From positions 1 to 44,814 of the forward strand of contig JAYOEU010000012.1 of assembly GCA_038116915.1 (NCBI GenBank): a DNA stretch of 44,814 bases. Direction: 5' to 3'. The position numbers and the translations under genes were made by a program. Below, piece after piece: positions 1-8,730 of the stretch (within the stretch, counting starts at the first letter, position 1; every line of letters starts with the position of its first letter). A model generated the notes under the pieces. That model saw nothing but the letters and a program-made list of their open reading frames with translations. It was not told the origin of the DNA and searched no databases. Source of the stretch: JADHLJ01 sp038116915 (lineage in GTDB: Bacteria > Pseudomonadota > Alphaproteobacteria > Thalassobaculales > Thalassobaculaceae).

Positions 1-12
1 AGGAGCAAAATC

Positions 13-366
13 ATGAGCATTCAACGTCAGGATGTCGGCCCGAGGATGAGCCAGGCCGTGGTCCACAATGGCACCGTCTATCTCGCGGGGCAGGTCGCGC
101 TCAATGCGCAGGGCGGAAGCATCACCGACCAGACCCGGGATATCTGCGCGGCCATCGACCGGCTTCTCGCCGCATGTGGGTCTGACAAGAGCAAGCTGCT
201 GACGGCGACGATCTGGCTCAACACCATGGATGACTACGCCGAGATGAACAAGGTGTGGGACGCCTGGGTGACGCCCGGCCAGACACCGTGCCGGGCTTGC
301 GTCGAGTCCGCCCGCCTGGCGGCGCCGGGGTTCAATGTCGAGATCATGGTGATCGCCGCAGTCTGA
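13..366 (+). CDS. RidA family (YjgF/YER057c/UK114) protein
   Basis: The 117-residue product has the length and pattern of RidA-family proteins, which hydrolyse reactive enamine/imine intermediates made by PLP enzymes, or act in related deaminase roles. The C-terminal part carries the family arginine (R94, in TPCRACVE) that binds the substrate carboxylate, and the acidic residue near the end (E110, in NVEIMVIAA). An AGGAG ribosome site at 1-5 sits 7 bases before the ATG, so the start is well supported. It is only 25 bases upstream of a peptide-type ABC transporter operon and on the same strand, so it is probably co-transcribed and may detoxify or deaminate something derived from the imported substrate (inference). 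The N-terminus is a few residues shorter than in typical RidA proteins. The specific substrate cannot be read from sequence. Confidence 0.9.
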   Translation: MSIQRQDVGPRMSQAVVHNGTVYLAGQVALNAQGGSITDQTRDICAAIDRLLAACGSDKSKLLTATIWLNTMDDYAEMNKVWDAWVTPGQTPCRACVESARLAAPGFNVEIMVIAAV

Positions 367-391
367 TACCGCAATTTATCGAACACGGGGG

Positions 392-2002
392 ATGGTCATG
401 CCGATGATCAGGAGAACATTGCTGGCGGTGGGCCTTGCGCTTTGCCTGACCTTGCCGAATGCGCTTTCGTCTCGCGCGGAAACCCCGCCCGACATGCTGG
501 TCATGGCCAAGAGTATCAGCGATCTGATCACGCTGGACCCGGCGGAGGTTTTCGAGCTCACCGGCGGCGAAGTGATCGCCAATATTTACGACCGGGTCAT
601 GATGTTCGAGGCCGAGGATCTGACCACCCTGGTTGGCGGCGTTGTCGAAAACTACGAGGTGAGCGGCGATGGAAAGACCATTACCTTTGAGGTGCGGCCT
701 GGTCAGAGCTTTCATTCCGGCAATCCGGTGACGGCGGAGGATGTCGAATTCTCGTTGCGCCGGGTGATGTATCTGAACAAGACCCCGGCTTTCATCCTCA
801 CACAGTTCGGCTGGAACAAGGACAATGTCGACCAGTTCATCAAGGCGACCGGGCCGATGACCGTTACGGTCGAAAACAATAGCGACTTTTCGGCCGGCTT
901 GTTGCTGAACGCGCTCTCGGCGGGTGTCGGATCGGTGGTCGACAAGAAAACCGTGATGAGCCACGCCAAAGACGGCGATTTCGGCTACGAGTGGCTGAAG
1001 AACCACAGCGCCGGATCGGGCCCGTTTTCGCTCAAGACTTGGAAGGCCAATGAGTTGGTCAGTCTCGAGGCGAACGAAAACCATCGTCACGGCAAGCCGG
1101 CGATGCGGCGGGTGTTGTTGCGCCACGTGCCGGAACCAGCGGCTCAGCGCTTGCTTGTCGAAAAAGGCGACGCCGACATGGCGCGCAACCTGACTCCCGA
1201 TCAGATCAAGGGGCTGAAGGGGGCGCCAGGCGTGGTAGTGGATGTCGCCGCCAAGGCGGAATCGGTCTATTTCGCGACCAATAATTCCCATCCGGTCCTA
1301 AGCGATCCGAAGGTCCGTATGGCGCTGCGGTACGCGGTCGACTACGACGGCATGGCGAACAGTTTTCTTTCCGGCCAATACAAGGTGCATCAGTCGTTTT
1401 GGCCGTCGGGCCTGTGGGCGTCGCTGGAGAAAAATCCGTTCTCCTATGATCTCGGCAAGGCCAAGGCCCTGCTGGCGGAAGCCGGGCAAGGCGGTGGGTT
1501 CAAGATCACCATCGACACCCTGACGACGCCTCCGTTTCCCGAGATCGCGCAGTCGCTGCAGCAGTCGCTTTCGAAGATCGGTATTGAGTCCGAGATCATC
1601 CTCGCCGAGGGCAAGACCTTGTGGCCGAAATACCGTGCCCGCAAGCATGAGCTGATCGTCGCGCGATGGTCGCCTGACTATGTTGATCCACATTCCAACG
1701 CCGATGCCTTCGCCCACAATCCGGACAATCGTCTGGAAGCCAAACTGACCGGAAAGCCCGCCTGGCGGACCGCGTGGGACGACAAGGAAATCACCGCCTT
1801 GACCGAAGCGGCGGCCAAGGAGCTGGACCTGGTGAAGCGCAAGGCCATGTATCTCGACTTGCAGGCCAAGTTCCAGCAGCGGGCGCCCTTCAACATGATG
1901 TTCCAGAGCGCTGAGCAGGTGGCGCGCCGGGACAACGTGTCGGGCTTCGTCAACGGAGCGAATTTCGACCTGGTCTTTTACCGCCTGGTCACCAAGCAAT
2001 AA
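392..2002 (+). CDS. ABC transporter periplasmic substrate-binding protein, peptide/nickel family (SBP_bac_5)
   Basis: This 536-residue protein should capture the substrate (di- or oligopeptide, or an amino-acid-like compound) in the periplasm for the importer encoded downstream. It begins with a Sec signal peptide: Arg-Arg at 7-8, a hydrophobic stretch at about 10-25 and a likely cleavage after SRA at 27-29. The mature part has the family pattern of a DPAEVFELT-like opening, a VAENYEVS-type segment followed by a GKTITFEVRPG strand, and a late segment (about 300-330) with DPKVRMALRYAVD typical of SBP_bac_5. In-frame ATGs occur at 392, 398 and 404. The GGGGG at 387-391 is better spaced for the ATG at 398, so the true start may be residue 3. 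The ligand is not predictable. Membership of the Dpp/Opp family is secure because all five transporter parts are consecutive. Confidence 0.93.
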   Translation: MVMPMIRRTLLAVGLALCLTLPNALSSRAETPPDMLVMAKSISDLITLDPAEVFELTGGEVIANIYDRVMMFEAEDLTTLVGGVVENYEVSGDGKTITFEVRPGQSFHSGNPVTAEDVEFSLRRVMYLNKTPAFILTQFGWNKDNVDQFIKATGPMTVTVENNSDFSAGLLLNALSAGVGSVVDKKTVMSHAKDGDFGYEWLKNHSAGSGPFSLKTWKANELVSLEANENHRHGKPAMRRVLLRHVPEPAAQRLLVEKGDADMARNLTPDQIKGLKGAPGVVVDVAAKAESVYFATNNSHPVLSDPKVRMALRYAVDYDGMANSFLSGQYKVHQSFWPSGLWASLEKNPFSYDLGKAKALLAEAGQGGGFKITIDTLTTPPFPEIAQSLQQSLSKIGIESEIILAEGKTLWPKYRARKHELIVARWSPDYVDPHSNADAFAHNPDNRLEAKLTGKPAWRTAWDDKEITALTEAAAKELDLVKRKAMYLDLQAKFQQRAPFNMMFQSAEQVARRDNVSGFVNGANFDLVFYRLVTKQ

Positions 2003-2026
2003 GGCGGGGACCGTCGAAGGGCGAGA

Positions 2027-3091
2027 ATGGCTGATCGTCAGTCCGAGGAAACCGGTGGAGCGGCATCAAGGCCGTTTCCTCCGGCAATTTTCACGAAGAT
2101 TTTCCGCCCGGTTTTCACGGTTGTCCTAACCTTTCGAGGGTTGACGGCGATCACCTTCATCATCGGCCGGGTCATGCCGGCCGACCCGGTCCTGGCGATC
2201 GTCGGTGACCGTGCGTCGCGCGACGTCTACGAGGCGACCTATATCCAGCTCGGGCTCGACAAGCCCTTGCTGGAGCAATACCGGATCTATCTGACGAATG
2301 TGCTAAGCGGCGAGTTCGGGAAGTCGATCATGACCACCCGCGACGTGCTGGACGACCTGATCCGGTTTTTCCCGGCGACGCTGGAACTGGCGACTGTCGC
2401 GACCCTGGCGGGGATATTCATCGGCGTGCCCATGGGAGTGCTTGCGGCGGTCAATCAGGGCCGCTGGATTGATCATCTGGTGCGGGTGATCGGGCTGTTC
2501 GGCTATTCCGTGCCGATCTTCTGGCTCGGTATGGTGACTTTGCTGATCTTTTATGGATGGCTCGGCTGGCTGCCCGGGCCCGGGCGGCTCGACGTGTTTT
2601 ACGATGGGATCGTCGAACCGGATACCGGCATCATTCTCCTGGACGCCGCGATGCAGGGGGAGTGGGAAATTTTCCGTAATGCCTTGCATCATCTGGTCAT
2701 GCCGGCCTCGATCCTGGCGACGTTCGCGCTTGCCTATATCGCGCGGATGACCCGCAGCTTCATGCTGGATCAATTGAACCAAGAATATGTGCTGACCGCG
2801 CGGGTCAAGGGACTGTCGCCGCTGGCGGTGATCTGGCGCCATGCCTTTCGTAATGTGTTGGTGCAACTGATCACGATCATCGGTCTGACCTATGCCTCTC
2901 TGCTGGAAGGATCGGTCTTGACCGAGACGATCTTCGCCTGGCCGGGGATCGGGCAATACATCACGACCTCGCTTTTCAATGCTGATATGAACGCGGTGAT
3001 CGGCGGCACCGTCGTCGTGGGAATTTGCTTCGTCGGGATCAATCTGATCTCCGACGGGCTGTACCGTCTCGCCGATCCGAGGGCCAGGTGA
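2027..3091 (+). CDS. ABC transporter permease, DppB/OppB type
   Basis: Inner-membrane permease of 354 residues with the usual six hydrophobic segments. The EAA loop that docks the ATPases is visible around residues 255-275 (TARVKGLSPLAVIWRHAFRN). Family hallmarks are the early LGLDKPLLEQY segment followed by LSGEFGKS, and the late ETIFAWPGIGQ segment, both typical of DppB. AAGGGCGAG just before the ATG at 2027 gives a plausible ribosome site. The N-terminus is about 25 residues longer than in many DppB proteins and its first part is hydrophilic. The stop TGA overlaps the next gene's ATG by one base, which indicates translational coupling. It should pair with the following permease to form the channel. 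Confidence 0.94.
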   Translation: MADRQSEETGGAASRPFPPAIFTKIFRPVFTVVLTFRGLTAITFIIGRVMPADPVLAIVGDRASRDVYEATYIQLGLDKPLLEQYRIYLTNVLSGEFGKSIMTTRDVLDDLIRFFPATLELATVATLAGIFIGVPMGVLAAVNQGRWIDHLVRVIGLFGYSVPIFWLGMVTLLIFYGWLGWLPGPGRLDVFYDGIVEPDTGIILLDAAMQGEWEIFRNALHHLVMPASILATFALAYIARMTRSFMLDQLNQEYVLTARVKGLSPLAVIWRHAFRNVLVQLITIIGLTYASLLEGSVLTETIFAWPGIGQYITTSLFNADMNAVIGGTVVVGICFVGINLISDGLYRLADPRAR

Positions 3092-4026
3092 TGGCCGAGA
3101 TGTCTCCGCAAGAGACGGCGACGCCGTCACGCGCGCGGGCCTGGCTCCTGTCATCGGCGCCGCAATCGGTGATGCAGGCGCGCTGTCAGCGCCTCTATCT
3201 GTCCGCGCGCGCCTTTTCCCACAATCCGATCGCAATGGCGGGCCTTCTGATCATTTTGACCCTGCTGTTCGTCGCCGCGCTGGCGCCGCTGATCACCTCG
3301 GGTGACGGAACCTCGCAAGTTCTGCGGGATCGTTTGTTGCCGCCGGGTGCCGCGCATTGGTTCGGTACCGACCAGCTCGGGCGGGATATCTTTGACCGCA
3401 TCATCTGGGGGTCGCGCATCACGCTCTACATTGTCACGCTGGTGGCGGTCATCGTGGTCCCGGTCGGACTTCTGATCGGGACGGTTGCCGGTTATCTCGG
3501 CGGCTGGGTCGATGCGATCCTGATGCGGATCACGGACATCTTTCTCGCCTTTCCGAGGCTCATTCTGGCATTGGCCTTCGTATCCGCCCTCGGGCCGGGA
3601 TTGGAAAACGCGGTGCTGGCGATCGCGCTGACCACCTGGTCGCCGTTCGCCCGCATCGCCCGGGCCGAGACCCTGACCATCCGCAATGCCGAGCATATTT
3701 TCGCCGCCCGGTCTCAAGGCGCGTCGACCGCGCGCATTCTCTTGCACCACGTCACGCCGCTTTGCCTGTCCTCGGTGATCGTGAGGCTGACCCTGGACAT
3801 GGCCGGGATCATCCTGACGGCTGCCGGGCTCGGGTTCCTCGGCCTCGGCGCCCAGCCTCCGCTACCCGAATGGGGAGCGATGATTTCGGATGGACGCCAA
3901 TATCTGCTGGATCAGTGGTGGGTTCCGACGGTTCCAGGTGTCGCCATACTGATCGTCAGCATGGGGTTCAATCTGCTGGGTGACGGATTGCGCGACGTGC
4001 TGGACCCGAGGAGTGGCGTAGGATGA
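3091..4026 (+). CDS. ABC transporter permease, DppC/OppC type
   Basis: Second permease subunit, 311 residues from the ATG at 3091. That start is preferred over an upstream in-frame start at 3025 because it sits exactly at the preceding gene's stop and gives the normal family length. The N-terminus contains the short cytoplasmic segment and first membrane helix (about 45-70), then the GTDQLGRDIFDRIIWGSRI motif that marks DppC/OppC proteins. The EAA loop is at about 215-235 (ARSQGASTARILLHHVTP), and the conserved GLGFLGLGAQPPLPEWGAM segment follows. Five or six membrane spans are visible. The 3' end overlaps the next gene by four bases (ATGA). It works with the DppB-like subunit in import across the inner membrane. 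Confidence 0.95.
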   Translation: MAEMSPQETATPSRARAWLLSSAPQSVMQARCQRLYLSARAFSHNPIAMAGLLIILTLLFVAALAPLITSGDGTSQVLRDRLLPPGAAHWFGTDQLGRDIFDRIIWGSRITLYIVTLVAVIVVPVGLLIGTVAGYLGGWVDAILMRITDIFLAFPRLILALAFVSALGPGLENAVLAIALTTWSPFARIARAETLTIRNAEHIFAARSQGASTARILLHHVTPLCLSSVIVRLTLDMAGIILTAAGLGFLGLGAQPPLPEWGAMISDGRQYLLDQWWVPTVPGVAILIVSMGFNLLGDGLRDVLDPRSGVG

Positions 4027-4895
4027 ATACGACGGCCAGCCTGCTTGAAGTGGAAAACCTCTGGGTCCGCTTCCGGACCGCGACCGGGACGGTGGATGCG
4101 GTCCGCGGTGTCTCCTTCAGCCTCGGGCGGGAGCGTTTGGGCCTCGTCGGCGAGTCCGGTTCCGGCAAGTCTCAGACGGGACGCGCCATTCTCGGTCTGA
4201 CCGCGGGCAACGGGCGGATCAGTGCCGATCATATCCGCTTCGATGGCCTGGATCTGGCGCGCGCCGGCGACCGGGAGATGCGAAAGATCCGCGGCGCCCG
4301 CATCTCGATGATCATGCAGGATCCGCGCTATTCCCTGAACCCGGTGATCCGTGTCGGCGAACAGATCGCCGAGGCTTACCGGGTCCATACCGGCGCCGGC
4401 CGATGGGAAGCGCGGCGCAGGGCTATCGAGATGCTGGACCGAGTGCGCATCCGCGATGCGGAGAAAGTCGCGAACCTCTATCCGCACGAGGTTTCCGGCG
4501 GCATGGGCCAGCGGATCATGATCGCCATGATGCTGATCCCCGATCCGGATATCCTGATTGCAGACGAACCCACTTCGGCCCTCGACGTTACTGTGCGACT
4601 GCAGGTCCTGGCGATCCTCGACGATATGGTGCGGGAGCGGGGGATGGGACTGATCTTCATCAGCCATGATCTCAATCTCGTCGCCTCATTCTGCGACCGG
4701 GTGCTGGTGATGTATGGCGGCCAGATCATGGAGACTTTGGACGCGTCCAGATTGCACGAGGCCGAGCATCCGTACACCCGGGGTTTGCTTGGGTGTCTTC
4801 CGGATCTTCGCAGCAATGCCGATCTGGCGGTAATGCGGCGCGATCCGGCCTGGCTCGCCCCGGTCGGCGGCCCGCGGCCCGGATCGACGCCATGA
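4023..4895 (+). CDS. ABC transporter ATP-binding protein, DppD/OppD type
   Basis: ATPase subunit of 290 residues. Walker A is GESGSGKS, the ABC signature is VSGGMGQR, Walker B is ILIADEP followed by TSALD, and the switch histidine is in FISHDLN. The signature has Met-Gly where most relatives have Met-Arg or Gln-Arg, a mild deviation. The C-terminal oligopeptide/HPY region begins with HPYTRGLLGCLPDLR. The protein then ends early and lacks the cysteine-rich CxFxxRCP segment found near the end of many OppD/DppD proteins. It overlaps the upstream permease and the downstream ATPase by four bases each (ATGA), so the operon is tightly coupled. It powers import with the second ATPase. Confidence 0.94.
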   Translation: MNTTASLLEVENLWVRFRTATGTVDAVRGVSFSLGRERLGLVGESGSGKSQTGRAILGLTAGNGRISADHIRFDGLDLARAGDREMRKIRGARISMIMQDPRYSLNPVIRVGEQIAEAYRVHTGAGRWEARRRAIEMLDRVRIRDAEKVANLYPHEVSGGMGQRIMIAMMLIPDPDILIADEPTSALDVTVRLQVLAILDDMVRERGMGLIFISHDLNLVASFCDRVLVMYGGQIMETLDASRLHEAEHPYTRGLLGCLPDLRSNADLAVMRRDPAWLAPVGGPRPGSTP

Positions 4896-5668
4896 TCGAG
4901 GTCCGCGATCTCTTCGTCACGTTCGGCTCGGGCGCGCGGGCGGTTCACGCGGTGAGGGGAGTCTCGTTCTCGGTTGCGGAGGGCGAGAGTTTCGGGCTCG
5001 TTGGTGAGAGCGGCTCGGGAAAATCGACGGTGCTTCGGGCGATGGCCGGTCTCAACCGGGAATGGAGCGGTTCGATGACGGTCGGCGGTGAGTTCCTTGG
5101 CAAGCGCCGGCGGAAACAGTTTCACCGCGCGCTGCAAATGGTCTTTCAGGATCCCTTCGGCTCCCTTCATCCCCGCCATACGGTGAACGATATTCTCTCC
5201 GAACCGCTGGCCATCCACGGGATCGGCGATGTCGGAAACCGGATTTCGCGGGGCTTGGAAGAGGTGGGGCTGGCGCCGGAACACCGGTTCCGCTACCCGC
5301 ACCAGCTTTCCGGGGGGCAACGCCAACGGGTCGCCATCGCCCGTGCATTGATCATCAGCCCTTCGGTCTTGTTGCTTGACGAGCCCACTTCGGCGCTGGA
5401 CGTGTCCGTGCAGGCGGAGATCCTGAACTTGCTCCAGCGTCTGCGGCGGGAACGAAACCTGACTTACGTTCTGGTGAGCCATGATCTGTCCGTCGTCGCC
5501 CATATGTGTGACCGGTTGGCGATCATGAATGCGGGCCGGGTGGTCGAGGAACTGAACGTGGAACGCCTACGGGTCCGTGCACCCGCGCACGCTTATACCA
5601 AACAGCTTTTGCGGGCGTCGCTCGGTTATGACCGTGCCGAAGCGGATACGCTTGAATGGTTTGATTGA
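4892..5668 (+). CDS. ABC transporter ATP-binding protein, DppF/OppF type
   Basis: Second ATPase subunit, 258 residues from the ATG at 4892. An upstream in-frame start (4793) would add 33 low-complexity residues and is rejected, because MIEVRDLFVTFG is the normal family start and the ATGA overlap fits. Walker A is GESGSGKS, the signature is LSGGQRQR, Walker B is VLLLDEP plus TSALDVS, and the switch histidine is in LVSHDLS. The family's FQDPFGSLHPRHTV Q-loop region is present. The C-terminus stops just after HAYTKQLL, so this subunit too lacks the cysteine-containing tail common in DppF/OppF. It is the last gene of the operon. No clear terminator is visible after it. Confidence 0.94.
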   Translation: MIEVRDLFVTFGSGARAVHAVRGVSFSVAEGESFGLVGESGSGKSTVLRAMAGLNREWSGSMTVGGEFLGKRRRKQFHRALQMVFQDPFGSLHPRHTVNDILSEPLAIHGIGDVGNRISRGLEEVGLAPEHRFRYPHQLSGGQRQRVAIARALIISPSVLLLDEPTSALDVSVQAEILNLLQRLRRERNLTYVLVSHDLSVVAHMCDRLAIMNAGRVVEELNVERLRVRAPAHAYTKQLLRASLGYDRAEADTLEWFD

Positions 5669-6071
5669 CCTGCAAGTTGCAACGCCGCCCGACTGAGGAT
5701 TCCGGCGAAAGGGGATGCGTTGCGTTCTTGGTTGCAGACGTGACGGATGTGGCATGTTTTTTATTGTATGTCCTATTTTGTCCATTCGGGTAAGAAATTT
5801 TTAAAGGTGAGCACTAAATTATTTTTTGACAACAGTGGCGCTTCGAGAGATTTATGGTGTGCCACATAGACAGATCCTGGAGTTGAAATGAAAAACGTTA
5901 TTGAGATATCGCATAAAAATGCGCCAACGAGGAATGTGCCCACCGATCCGCGAGGCGCTGTTGGGCCTTTTGTGCCGGGATAAAATTCGTAGTTGTTAAA
6001 TGTACTTGTTTTGTTCTTTAATGGCGGCATGGAGGCACGGACATGCGAATTGTGATGGGGACGGAGCTTTT
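5669..6071. other. AT-rich intergenic patch after the ABC operon
   Basis: No convincing gene is visible here. Bases 5761-5940 are strikingly AT-rich (about 37% GC by hand count) against the high-GC surroundings. A minus-strand reading frame at 5773-6030 (85 codons) exists but has no recognisable family, no obvious ribosome site and atypical composition, so it is not called. The patch may be a promoter-rich region for the downstream small gene or a remnant of acquired DNA. Confidence 0.5.
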
Positions 6072-6284
6072 GTGAGTGAGCCGGATTTCAATCTCTTGTT
6101 GATTGCCGATCCGTATGAGCCGTGGCAGTTCAGGATCGAAGGCACGATCCGGCTTGGCCATAGGGGAGACCCGTATGAGGAGCTTGAAACGCGGCTGAAG
6201 CGTTTGCTGCTGATCCGCGGTGTGGGGATGTCAAGACCGCAATCAACGAATGACGTGTTGGTGGACGCAAAACCCAAGGGGTGA
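6072..6284 (+). CDS. Small hypothetical protein (70 residues)
   Basis: I do not recognise this gene. A GTG at 6072 is preceded by GGAG at 6063-6066, and the frame from there uses mostly G or C in third codon positions, as real genes in this genome do. An in-frame ATG at 6000 would add 24 residues but lies in the AT-rich patch without a ribosome site. The product is soluble, with an opening SEPDFNLLLIADPYEPW and a charged helical stretch at about 35-50 (EELETRLKRLLLIRG). It has no signal peptide and no cysteines. It stands alone between the ABC operon and a broken acetyltransferase. A non-coding alternative cannot be excluded. Confidence 0.4.
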   Translation: MSEPDFNLLLIADPYEPWQFRIEGTIRLGHRGDPYEELETRLKRLLLIRGVGMSRPQSTNDVLVDAKPKG

Positions 6285-6321
6285 CTTATTATCGAAGTGT
6301 CTTTGACATGAAGACCAGGAT

Positions 6322-6456
6322 CTAGTCCCGGTAGCGTTGGTGGGATCCGCGTCCGGTCTCGACATATCCCAGCCCGGTGTAGAAGGCGTTGTTTTGCGCC
6401 ATCTTCACGTTGGTATAGAATCGCAGTTCCGATCGGCTTAAGCGGTCCGAATGGTG
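6322..6456 (-). pseudogene. Truncated GNAT acetyltransferase (C-terminal remnant)
   Basis: Read on the minus strand, this stretch encodes the C-terminal end of a GNAT-family N-acetyltransferase: a LRFYTNVKMAQNNAFYTGLG segment followed by YVETGR and a stop at 6322-6324. The pattern YTN-x-x-M-x-x-N-x-x-x-Y-x-x-LGY is the typical last strand and helix of GNAT proteins. The frame is closed upstream by a stop at 6457-6459, and the acetyl-CoA binding loop (Q/RxxGxG/A) is missing, so only about 44 residues remain. It lies just downstream of the parC stop codon. It is a decayed gene end, not a functional enzyme. Confidence 0.65.
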
Positions 6457-6487
6457 CTATCCGGAAATGTTATGACACCACTTTGCC

Positions 6488-8707
6488 TCAGGTGAACCGG
6501 GGCGGTCTTGGAAATCCTGTCGGCGGCAACCTGCCCGCGGAGGCACGTTTCCCGATCCAAGTCGAAAGATCCGTTTCCGTCCGCTGGCGGCCACCGTTCA
6601 TGTGCCAGCTGATGCCGTCCTCGGCTTTGAACACCTTCACGGCTGCAAGCTTGCCGTCCTTGTAGCGTTGCAGGATCACACCCTTGCCGCGCGCCAGCTC
6701 GGGAATTTCCTCAAGCTTGAAGATCAGCATCTTCCGGTTGACCCCGACAACCGCGACCATGTCGCCGTCGGCGGGTACGCAGACCGTCGCCTTGGCGCCG
6801 CGGGCGGGGTTCATGACCTGCCTGCCGGAACGGGTCTGGGCGACCACGTCACTGGAGTTCACAACGAACCCGCGTCCGTCGTCCGAGGCCACCAGGAAGC
6901 GCCGGTCCGGCCGATGAACCTCCAAAGTGACCAGGTACTGGTCGTTGGCGAGGTCGATCATCAACCGCAGCGGCTCGCCATGGCCGCGGCCCCGGGGCAG
7001 CTTGTCGGCCTGGAGGGTATAGAAGCGCCCGTCGGTGGCGAAAACCAGGATTCGGTCCGTCGTTTCGGCCCGGAGCAGGAAGCGCGGCCCGTCGCCATCC
7101 TTGAACTTCAGGTCCGCGTCGTCGCCGAGATGGCCTTTCATCGCGCGGATCCAGCCCTTTTCCGAGCAGACCACGGTGATCGGCTCGCGCTCGACCATGG
7201 CCTCCAGCGGAACCACCACTTCTGAAGGCGGGCTGCCGATTTCGGTGCGCCTCTTGCCAAGTTCGGTTCCCTTGCCGAAATCCTTGCGCAGAGCCGAGAT
7301 CTCCGAGCCAACCACGCGCCAGCGCCGATCCTCGTCCGCGAGAAGGTCCTGGATGTCGAGCTTTTCCGCGCTCAACTCCTCGAAATCCTTGCGGATCTCG
7401 ATCTCCTCGAGCCGGCGCAGGGCCCGCAGGCGCATATTGAGGATCGCTTCCGCCTGCACGTCGGTGAGATCCCAGCGCCGGATCATCTCGGCCTTGGGCT
7501 CATCTTCCTCGCGGATGATTTGGATTACCTCGTCTATATTTAGATAAGCGACGAGGTAGCCCGCGAGAATTTCCAGGCGATGTTCGATCTTGCCCAGCCG
7601 GAAGTTGGAGCGCCGGATCAGCACCTCGTGCCGATGGTCGAGGAAGGCCCGAAGCGCCTCGCGCAAAGACATGACGCGCGGGGTCTGCTCCGCATCAAGG
7701 ACATTGAGGTTGAGGCTCACCCTGACTTCGAGATCGCTCTGCCGGAACACGCTTTCCATCAGCACTTCGGGATCGACATTGCGGCTTTTCGGCTCCAGCA
7801 CCAGACGCACATCCTCGGCGGATTCGTCCTGGATGTCGCCGAGCATCGCCAGCTTGCGGGCTTCCAGCAGCTCGGCCAGCTTCTCCACCAGCCGCGATTT
7901 CTGCACCTGGTAGGGAATCTCGGTGACGACGATCTGGTAGGTGCCGTTCTTGAGCTTCTCGACCTCCCAGCGAGCCCGGAGCCGGAAAATGCCGCGGCCG
8001 GTTCGGTAGGCCTCGATCACAGACTCCCGGCTGTCGACCAGGATACCGCCGGTCGGGAAATCCGGGCCGGGGATCAGGTTCGCCAGGGTGTCGAAGCCGG
8101 CGTTCGGATGCTTGATCAGATGCAGCAGCGCGTCGCACAGCTCTTCGACGTTGTGCGGCGGGATCGAGGTCGCCATGCCGACGGCGATGCCCTGGGCGCC
8201 GTTTGCCAGCAGGTTCGGAAAGGCGGCGGGCAGGACGATCGGCTCATGATCCTCACCGTCATAGGTGTCGCGGAAATCGACGGCGTCCTCGTCGATGCCC
8301 GCAAGCAGACGTTCCGCAACCTCGGTCAGCCGCGCCTCGGTGTACCGCATGGCTGCGGCGTTATCGCCATCGATATTGCCGAAATTACCCTGGCCGTCGA
8401 CCAGGGGATAGCGCTGGGAAAACTCCTGGGCGAGGCGCACCATGGCGTCATAGATCGCGGTATCGCCATGCGGGTGGTACTTACCCATGACATCGCCGAC
8501 CACGCGCGCGGATTTCTTGAACGCCTCGTTCGGCGCCAGCCGCAGCTGCCGCATGGCATAGAGCAGCCGGCGATGCACCGGCTTCAGCCCGTCCCGCACA
8601 TCCGGCAGCGAACGCGCCATGATCGTTGAGAGCGCGTAGGCCAGATACCGCTCGCTCAACGCGTCGGCGAGCTTGGTCTCATGAATTTCAGCCGATATTG
8701 TGGCCAT
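6488..8707 (-). CDS. parC: DNA topoisomerase IV subunit A
   Basis: The 739-residue product is the DNA-cutting subunit of topoisomerase IV, which separates linked daughter chromosomes together with ParE. The catalytic tyrosine is Y122 in AAMRYTEARL. The winged-helix region with KYHPHGDTAIYDAM precedes it, and the C-terminal DNA-wrapping propeller occupies about 490-730. Length and the lack of a full GyrA-box-rich C-terminus favour ParC over GyrA. Residues at the quinolone-binding positions are T83 and D87. GAAGGGAT about 7 bases before the ATG is a good ribosome site, and a sigma-70-like promoter lies just upstream. The gene stands alone; parE is not in the window. It ends next to a broken acetyltransferase gene. 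Confidence 0.95.
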   Translation of the reverse strand: MATISAEIHETKLADALSERYLAYALSTIMARSLPDVRDGLKPVHRRLLYAMRQLRLAPNEAFKKSARVVGDVMGKYHPHGDTAIYDAMVRLAQEFSQRYPLVDGQGNFGNIDGDNAAAMRYTEARLTEVAERLLAGIDEDAVDFRDTYDGEDHEPIVLPAAFPNLLANGAQGIAVGMATSIPPHNVEELCDALLHLIKHPNAGFDTLANLIPGPDFPTGGILVDSRESVIEAYRTGRGIFRLRARWEVEKLKNGTYQIVVTEIPYQVQKSRLVEKLAELLEARKLAMLGDIQDESAEDVRLVLEPKSRNVDPEVLMESVFRQSDLEVRVSLNLNVLDAEQTPRVMSLREALRAFLDHRHEVLIRRSNFRLGKIEHRLEILAGYLVAYLNIDEVIQIIREEDEPKAEMIRRWDLTDVQAEAILNMRLRALRRLEEIEIRKDFEELSAEKLDIQDLLADEDRRWRVVGSEISALRKDFGKGTELGKRRTEIGSPPSEVVVPLEAMVEREPITVVCSEKGWIRAMKGHLGDDADLKFKDGDGPRFLLRAETTDRILVFATDGRFYTLQADKLPRGRGHGEPLRLMIDLANDQYLVTLEVHRPDRRFLVASDDGRGFVVNSSDVVAQTRSGRQVMNPARGAKATVCVPADGDMVAVVGVNRKMLIFKLEEIPELARGKGVILQRYKDGKLAAVKVFKAEDGISWHMNGGRQRTETDLSTWIGKRASAGRLPPTGFPRPPRFT

Positions 8708-8730
8708 GGACTATCCCTTCGCTAGATCTT

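Noticed and set aside
344..1291. Long open frame on the minus strand opposite the binding-protein gene
   Set aside because: It is a shadow of the high-GC coding strand; the product has the Arg/His-rich composition typical of such shadows and no family pattern. The same applies to many other long antisense frames.
5773..6030. Minus-strand 85-codon frame in the AT-rich patch
   Set aside because: No ribosome site, no recognisable family and atypical composition; it overlaps the likely upstream region of the small plus-strand gene.
8395..8480. T83 and D87 in ParC as a quinolone-resistance change
   Set aside because: Variation at the first position (Ser or Thr) is natural among GyrA/ParC proteins of different lineages, so no resistance claim can be made without a reference strain.
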